A DNA stretch of 64,000 nt from Tribonema minus (taxonomy: Eukaryota; Sar; Xanthophyceae; Tribonematales; Tribonemataceae): contig JAFCMP010000168.1 of NCBI GenBank assembly GCA_017506865.1, positions 496,001 through 560,000 on the forward strand. The letters run 5' to 3'. The translations under genes were made by a program, and so were the position numbers. Numbering within the stretch: the stretch's first letter is position 1; each line of letters begins with the position of its first letter. Below the pieces are notes generated by a model. The model ran no database searches. It was not told the origin of the DNA and was given only the letters and a program-made list of their open reading frames with translations. Below are positions 12,301 to 21,300 of this stretch, piece after piece.

Positions 12301-15300
12301 AAGAATTGCCCAGCGGCACACGCATGTGCACACCAGCGCACGCGCCACACAGGGAAAGGGAAGCAATTTGCAGAACTGCATGTTCAGCTTTTCCTAGACC
12401 ACCGACCAATATACGGCGGCCTAGAGCAGGTCTGCGACGGGTGCGGCAACCTCTTCATCAGACGCACAGCAGCAAGCGCCACGACACCATCTGGTGATCT
12501 AGGGGCCCTGGACCAGTGCGACGTGTGGCGCTGCGCCGACTGCCTCGCAGGCCCGGTCGCCGCGACAGCATGCACACTGTCAGGCTGTGACCGTGCATCA
12601 GGCCATGATCACATTGCTGACATACACACCCGACCAACGACATGCGCGGCGGCAGCGGGTGGTGCAGCTGTTGGTGGGGGGAATAGCCTGAAGCCAACAG
12701 CCGCGCTGCTCGCCGCCGCTAGCAAATGTGGTCCCATACGCAAATTCCTCGGATGCGAGCACCTGGGGGTAGACCCCAGGCAAGCCCATGCATCTACGTT
12801 GGACGGTGTGGCAGATGCGCCGCTGCCGAGACTGACCCGGAGCAGCACAATGGGTGTGCTGCCTGGCGAAAGTCGTGCTAGCGATAGCGGCGCAACGATG
12901 TCAAGCAACGATCGTGTGCCCAGCACACCTGGCAGTGCCGCAGCTGCTGTCGCAGCGGGCGCTCAGTCTAGCGAATGCCCCAGGGACCCGACGGGATCAC
13001 ACTGGCAAGGCCTGCTGGGGGCGGCTGGCGCACTCGCGCGCAGGGTACGTGCACTGGCCCTTGCCCCCAATCGGGCACGCGTCACGGTGCTTTGCGCTTG
13101 GCCGACGGGTACCAAGCTTGGACCCTGCCGCACGTCACGCCGACTGCATATGCGGCCGGCGCCCAGCGACGCGCCAGCAACACAGACCCTGCTGGGCCGG
13201 ACTTCCTGCGCACCGCTGGTGAGTCAGATGCATGACCTGACGGTCACGTTCAGCTTGCTCTCCCTCCGAGAAGAAGGTAATGACCTGGCAACGGTGTTTG
13301 ACCAACTCTCCCTTAGGGAACCGGTCGTTGCCAGGTCGCCTCGCCAGCCAGCCGGGAAACGTGGTGAGTCAGACGTAACGCAGGCTGGTGATAACAGCAC
13401 CCACGCAACAATGACCGAGACAGCACCTGTCACGGCTATGGTTGCCAGTGGAAAGCGCAGTCGACGCAGAGGTAAACACAGACGGCGGACGCAGGAGCGA
13501 CAGGCCCAGTGCGACAATTCTCGTGCACCCCTGGCACCAGCCACCACACCGCCGAGGGGCGGTGCCTCTGCCCCCTCAGCACCAATATCCGGGCCGGCGA
13601 AGGTCACCACCGTGACGGTGGCGACCCGGATACCCTCAACCGTGTGCCATACAGTCACCGTGGAGGAGCAGCAAGACGCGCTGGCAAAAGCCACCAACTA
13701 TGGTTTTTCCACTTGGCACACGGGCCTGCAGGCACTCCACAAACAGGCGCTTGGGGAAAACACAGCGACGCTAGCACGTGGTGGGGAGCTTCGCCCCGTG
13801 AGCAACGTGGGCAACGGCAACTGCCTGATTCATACAGCTCTACACGGCATAGACAGCGTCGCAGTTGAGCACGGACTGCCGGCCCCAGCACTGGTGATTG
13901 CCATGCGAGAGGCACTGCTGGACGGGATGGTGGCATACGTCACGCAGGGGGCGGGCAAACAAGGGGCCAGCATGTCATCGATGCGTCAACTGACCGCGCA
14001 TGCAGCAGCCCAACCTGCGTGTACACGTGAACAATTCGACACGTACGGGACACGCGCTCGCTGCCTCGCAATCGAGTACGGCACAAATGAAACGGACAGC
14101 GCTCATAGCGGGCACACGCTCCTGCTGCAACGCCTACAGGAAGAGGGCGTGTGGGGACGGCCCCTCGGTTTGTCTGTGTGGGCCATTGTTGCAGCGGTCT
14201 ACGCGGTCTCGGTGACGGTGTGGCAGGCCGAGCCTCAGGCCACTGGCAGCACGCAAAAATCAACAGGGCTGGTGCTGGCACAACTGATGGGGCTGCCAGC
14301 GGTATTCGCACCGGCAACTCCAGCTCAGCCTGACTGCCATCTGGATGTGCTGTGGACGCCGCCTGGGCTATATACAAATGTGGGACACTTTGAACTGCTT
14401 GTCGCCCCTGCGGCAGCTCCGCCCTTGCCAACCACTATGACAGCGTCGGCGACCACTCAAGCTAACAGCACCCACATCACGGCTCCGAGTCGGACACAGC
14501 CCCGTACTGCGCTGCAGTTGCCACAGCAGCCTGAGCCACTGAGGTGTCCTTTATGCACACTGGCATTTTGGCAGCTTGGTCAGAAAGAGGACAGCAAACA
14601 GCGAGGCAAACTGTCAGCTGCGAGCCGCATGGCACCGGTAGTGGCCCACTTCAACGGTGGTAGCTGCACGAGGTCGATGCTGAACCCTGAGGCGAGCACA
14701 TCACACTGTCAGCAAAATCTGGCGGCAGCATACGCCAAGGGCATCCGGCAGCAGGTTGATCACGACCCATCCGGTGACCGTGCCCCTTCAGGCAGCAGTA
14801 CCTGCAACACTGGGGCACACCATGCCAAGCGTGTGCAGGAGATGAGCACCATGTATGGTTGCACGGCAGAAGACTTCCTACGGGCGGTAAGGAAGCTGAG
14901 TGCATGCACAGGTGCCTGCGGTCTGGTCCATATGTCAGCCAGCGCGGGGCAGAGGCAATGCGCGCTGACCTCGCCATGCCACACGTGTCGACGGAATGGA
15001 AGCGCCCCCACGCGCGCACGCCCGGCAGTACCCCCGGGCCAGTCCGAGGGCGGGGGTGCGGGTAGCGACGGCGCGGCCGCGGCGGCGGGGGCTGCCGCAG
15101 CGACACCTCCAAAGCCACCGGCGGTGCCGGCTAGTGGCGCTGCCAACTCAAAGTCCAGCAAGAAACGCCCGGCGGCCACGGCAACCGGCGCGCAACGCCG
15201 GCGCCGAACGGCAGCTGCTGCAGCACCGCCTGGCAGCGCCGGCAGCCGCACTCAGTCTAACAGCCTAAGGCTGCAGGACAGCAGCCCCCCCCACGGGACG

Positions 15301-18300
15301 GCCGTGGGATGGGCGGACATGGACTTGGACCCGCCGGACGATGCCGCGTCACCGCCCCCCCCGACCACCACCACCAGTGGCAGGCCCTCAAAGCCCCAGT
15401 CACGAGCATCCCTGGCTTGGGACCTCTCGACGCCCTCGGTCGTCCACGCACTTGACCAGACCAATGAGGCGGATCTACTGCTGCTACGGTTCACCACGAC
15501 TGCCAACCCCTTCCGCACTCAGCTGCAGTGCACCCAGTGGGCACGGCTAGTGGAGCACGCCACACGACTACTGGCGGACGCCACAGACAGTGCACGTGAG
15601 GCGGCACGGGTGCGCCTCCACCATGGTGCCGGGGCGTTTGCTCATCAGGTTTCTCAGACTCTAGTGCAGCGCGGCTACAGGCTGCTGCACCTGCTAGCAG
15701 CAATGGCCTTTGGTAGGCAACCGGAGGGAACCGGTATGCCGCCTGCGGCCCGGCTGGCAGCGTTGCTGTCTGGCGACTTTGCGGAGCTACTGAGAAAGAC
15801 GCTGTCAGCAGCAGCGGCGCTGCGGGCCCCCAAACCAAACAACGCAGCTACGGCGTCGGCACAAACGAACTTCGATGCCGACTGGACGGAGGCTGACTCC
15901 AGGCAGCAAACAGCATGCGCTGCCCTCTCAGGCAAGCGACGGGGGGTAGGCCTGGCTGCCGCACGACTAGAGGCGCGTGAAGCATGCGCCCCAGCAGACG
16001 AGGTCACGGCACAGGTGCTGGCAGCAAAGCACCCTGAAACTGGCACCCGGCCCGGGGTAGTCGATACGCCAATGGAGCAAGTGCGCGGCCTGGTACGCGA
16101 CGCCCGGCGGCACTGCTTGCACGGCGCAGGGGTGGCAACGACCGCCGGGCCCGCTGGCAGCGGCAGTCCCGTCTTCGAATCGGGTCAGGCGCATGATCGC
16201 AGCGATAGGCCTGAGGATGCTGCCAGCGCAGCCGGACGGCGCCTCGAGGTGGAGGCGACAGACATACTGTCGACCTTGTCCGCAGCAGGGGCGGGGAAGG
16301 CAGGAGGGCTGGACGGCCTACGCTATGAACACCTCTTGATGGCCGCTGGGCCTGGTGCACCAGTGAAAGCAGCCACCCGCCCCGTGGGCAGTGCCTCGCC
16401 AGGACTAGCTGGTGATTCAGAATCGGATGTGATGGAACCGGCATTCGCCCATCACCTGGCCAAGGTGTTCACGACGCTGCTTGTTGAGCCCGAACTGCTG
16501 CCGGAGCAATCGCAACGGCTTCTCCGCGCCGCGGCCCTCTCAGGCATAGGACAGAAGCGGCGTCCGATCGCCTGCTCCAGTGTCTGGCGCAGACTCCTCG
16601 GGTCCACAGCGGCACGGGGTGTCAAGGGCAAAATATCGGGGCTGCTGGCCTCCATGTCGCAGTTTGGCGTAGGATACCGGTCTGGCGTCGAGCATGTGGC
16701 AGCGCGCGCGCGCGTGTGGCACGAGCTGTATGGCACCACAATCCAGCTGGACTGTGAGAACGCATTTAACAGTGTGGATCGCGCCGCCATTGTGCGGGGA
16801 CTTATGCTCTTCTGTCCGGAGCTGCTCCCGCACTTTGAGTCCGTATACTGTGGTGACACTGCCCCAGAGATGCGAGTGGAGGTGAACGGTGAAGCTCGCA
16901 TTATCTGCTCCCACCTAGGGTGCCAGCAAGGGGACCCTCTAGGGCCGCTGTACTTTGCAGTGGCAGCGGCATTCCTACTCTTCTACCCTGATGGAGTGAG
17001 TGCGACGCCCGGCAGTATGCCGGCCTACGGCCACAGCACAGCGGAACCGCCAGCCCCGCACTGCGCTTTCCTGGATGACCTCAACGTGCTGCAAGCTGCC
17101 TACTTCGACGATGCAGCGGCCGCTGGGGTGGCAGAGGTGATCCGTCGGCTTGCGGCAGGGGGCCTACGCGTTCGACCAGACAAGTCGCTGGCCATTGCCA
17201 TGCGCGGCACAGTGTTTGATGAAGCGGCCAGAGCACGCCTGCGCGCCCTTGACATACCGTTTGTGGACGCCACCATGCCAGAATCCAGTCAGGGCTTTAC
17301 GTCGGTCGGGGTACCGGTAGGGCACCCAGCCTATGTGCATGCTGCCATGAGCAAGCATCTTGTTGACGCAGGGACATGGCGATTGTCGTGGCAGCTAGCT
17401 GGGATGGCGCGGCATCACCTACAGGCAGCACAATTCATTCTGCGCAGGTCACTGACAAAGCGCATGGGCTTCTTAGCTCGGGTCGTTGACACGGCTTTGA
17501 GTGAGACATGGCTGCACGCATTTGACGGGTTCTGTGCATGGACGCTTGAACGCATGCTGCACCTGCACGGCTGCGCTACCGCGGCAGTCATGAAGTCACA
17601 CCTGCTGGCCGCCTGCACTGCTGGTGACAATGAGGTAGCCAGCAGTGGCAGCGTGCTGGTATTGCCGCGCTTGGGCCCGCCAGAACTCACGGACATCGCA
17701 GTGCCACTGCGGGCGTCACGGTTGCCGGAGCGACGAGGCGGTCTGGGCATGCCGCTTTTGGGGCTACTGGCACCAGCCGCATACACGGCCCAGGCATGCA
17801 CAACACTGCGGCCTGCAATAATTCATGCCACTGTGGCAGCAGGGGCCCTGAGGCTCGGCACTGACGAACACGGCGCAGTCACCTGGTTCGCGCAGCACTC
17901 ATGCGCAATACGCGAGGACCAGGGACTGCCGCCAATCATCGAGGCCGTGCGACGCTCTACGCGAGCGCTGACAGCTGATGGCGGCGAAAAATCACGCACA
18001 GCTGTGGCCGAGCAGCTCCCAGCATCGTTGCTACGGTGGGCAGCGGATACAACGGCCGCAGCGTCGACGCTCCCCACTGCGGTGCAAGCGATCTACGCCG
18101 CAACTGCCGTCACGGAGACGGGGACCACTGAGCCAGCCCCACACACCCACGGCATTGTGCCTGGCGCCGAGGCGGCCGCTGCGGCGGCGACCGTACCTGG
18201 CCCTCAAGCCGCTGCCGCGGCTGCCTCTTCCACGCCCGCTAAAACACAAACTAGCGCGGAAGAAAGCAGCTGCAGCGGCGGGCAGGAGGACGACGACGAC

Positions 18301-21300
18301 GACTGGGAGGCCTATGCTGACGAGATCTGCAGAAAGGTAGTGCCCCGCCGCCGGCGCGGTCACTTCACGCACGGACTACAAGCCGGCCTTTCAAATGTTC
18401 TTCGACGTCAATACGAGGACTGCCTGGTGGAGGACCTAGAGGCTGCCTCGGCTGGTGCCGTGGGCAAGCCGACGCAGGCTACACTTATTGGTGACTTGCG
18501 TGACACCAGCCGCCGCCGCCAACAGGCTAGCGCGCGGGTCCTGGCGCAGCTGCGCAGCCAGCGTGCGTCCGGGGCAATGGCGTGGATGAGCGTGCCACCC
18601 GCTGCCAATGACCGCCCGGGTGCGGCGCCCATGTCCAGTATGGCAGCAGCCACGATGATTATGGTTGCGATCTTTATAGACGGGTGGGGCATACAGGGCG
18701 AGGTGTGCCCATGGCGGTGCAGTGACGTGAGCCCCACCTCCACGCATGCGATCAGCTGCCCCAGCCAGCACATACGGGGGCACAACGCGACACACACTGC
18801 CCAAAAGCGGTGCCTACAGCGCATCTTGAGACAGCACCATGTCTCTATTGTCCGCAATGAGGACGCTAGCGTCTTCAAGGTACCGGGGTATCGGGCGGAC
18901 ACAGTCATTGACCCAGGGTGTCTGCACTTTAGCAGTGCATACCGTAACAAGGGAATAGTGCTAGACACAAGTGTGCGCGCACCCACAGCGAGCTCGTACC
19001 TGACAGGCAAAACAAATGCCTCGAACACGGACGGCTATGCTGCTGGGGTGGGGGAGGACGCGAAGGTCAAGCACCACACCGGCACCTTGACGTCATCTTG
19101 GGCTTTTGTGCCATTCGTGCAGGAGTCGTACGGACGGCTGGGCAAGCAGACAAGCCTTTTTGTTAAGGAGTTGGCAATGCACTCAGCACTGTGCTCAGGG
19201 GGGGGGAAGGCAGATGTGTTACGCAAGGCCGGGTTAGCTAAGCGTCAGATCCACATTGAGCTGAGCATATCGCTGGCGCGGGAGTTGGCGGAGCGCGTCA
19301 TGGCATACACACGTGGAGCGCGAATGCTGGGCTGTGTTGCGGCGCCGGTATCCAAACTCCTAGGGCACAGCGCAGACTAGGCTGCTGCGTTGACGCAAGC
19401 TTTTCGATTGCATAGGCAACCCGGCCTCCCTTGGGCCTTTATAAATACAAGTCCATACGTACTCATGGTAATACAGGCCTCAAGGGGGTCTGGAATACCT
19501 CTCTAAAGTGTGTGCTTCAGAGCATGCAGCCATGTCTTGCCCTGTTATGTACCCGTGTCCACGCAGCCCGCTCAAGTGTGCAAGTGACACCTCCTAGCAT
19601 CTGCACCCATCATGCGCCATCACGCGCTTGAATATCTTTGCTGAGGATGCCCTCAGAGCAGGGAAGCCTTGCCCACTGTCAAATGCCAACTCCTATGCCC
19701 CCCCCCCCCTCACCTCCTTTTGCCTAGAGTGCATCGCCGGTACAGTCGTAAGCTGCCTGAAAGTGCTGGTCATGTGGAACCTCAACTCGCTTGATGCGAT
19801 GTCTCGAAGCGGCATGCCATAAACAGTTTTATGTGGTGATATCTTCTACGGCGTGCGCTGCGGCTGCCAACCAGCGCAGCAACCGCTCCTGGCTCACAAC
19901 GTCTCACAATGTGTTCATGCACCTGTGGCAACCGTTGCAGGAAACGGTGACGCTGGAGAACGTGGAAGAATTCGTGCGCAGGCTGTGCTTCAACCAGCAC
20001 ATGAGGCCGCGCGCCAAGGCCCTGTACTGGATCAAGCAGGGCTTCAGCCGCCACGACACGCACTTCCCGACGCTGTCCATGTTCACGCGCCCGGAGCTGC
20101 GGGAGATGTACAGCGGCAACGAGACCGTTAGCAAGGCCGACTTCGTCGCGTGCCTCAGCTTTGAAGATGCCAACAACTTCAAGTGGGGCAGCAGGGAGAT
20201 GAAGGCCACAAGAGGCTACCTGCTCAAGGTCCGTTTAGCGTATTGATCATGTTGTGTATCAGCGATCGAATGAACCTTGCTTGTATTACATTGAAAGCAT
20301 TACTCGCAAGTACTTGAGCACAGTTGCATTGTGACCGGCAGAGCGCATGGCATTCACATGCGGAGGCAGGACTGCTAGGGTGTGCATCAGTTGATGTAAG
20401 CAGGTTGCGGGTGTACAACCATGTGGCTGGCGGTGTGGCTTCTTTGCATACATACCATATTTTTATTTCGGTTTTTGCAACTACATCGCAAGTTGAAGTT
20501 TGTGCACCACATCAGCGCTCTGCAGAACTAAATTGGCGGGTGCTGATAAGAAGCTGCTCATGCATGCCCGCCCTTTCAAGATGGCTAGCGCACTGTCTCT
20601 CAAGATCAACTTGACTGCTCGCGCAGGTACACATCATGGTGGTACCTGAGTTTTGATCTGCTCATCGAGGTATTATTGGTGCACGGCGCAGACTGCAAGT
20701 GCGCAATCAAGGCACAGCTTGAGCCGTTGAGCTGCGCTCGTTGAGTGTATCGCCTCCATCACAAACGTATTATATGATGCGAGTTCTCGAGTCCGGTGTA
20801 CACCAAGTGGACTGAACGCATATGCATGGATTCAAGTTCTTCACGTGATCCGAAGGGATGCTGTACGTCAATGCTGACTTCAGCAACATAATGCTTTCCA
20901 GCTGCCAGCGCGCTGACACTCTGTTGATTATCTGGTTGCAAGTGAGGCATGCAGGCCGTTCAGGATGAAGCGTTCGGGAGCAGCTGCTGCGCTGGAGCAC
21001 CGGCTACACCGCCATACCCTTTGCTGTCAACAAGAAGTTTGCAATCAAGGTGAGAGCCGCGCCTGGTGCGGCGCTGTGTTGTGCCGGCTTCCTGGCACAC
21101 ACGGGTTTTAACTTTGGCAGTTGATGTTGCAGCCAGTTTGCCAGACTGCTGGCGTCAGGAAGCGGGATAAGGGGCAAAAGTGAACAACCATGGCCGTTGA
21201 ACTTCAAGTTCATGAGGTATGAGTTTGTGTTTGTAAAAAAGTACTCCTGAGTCCGCAGCCATGACTTTGCGCACGTTGCGGTGGGTGCGGAAATGCCCAT

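Larger units (their letters stand above)
9834..19940 (+). other. Enlarged intron of copy A between HECT exons a17 and a18
   Basis: This intron is about 10.1 kb; the same intron in copy B (40349-40717) is 369 bp. The growth comes from a relatively AT-rich left part (about 9850-11440), a MITE-like element at 10418-10908 and the non-LTR retrotransposon at 11457-19458. Small ORFs in the AT-rich part, for example at 11168-11425, show no recognisable similarity. Both flanking exons are recognisable and in compatible phase. Confidence 0.8.
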
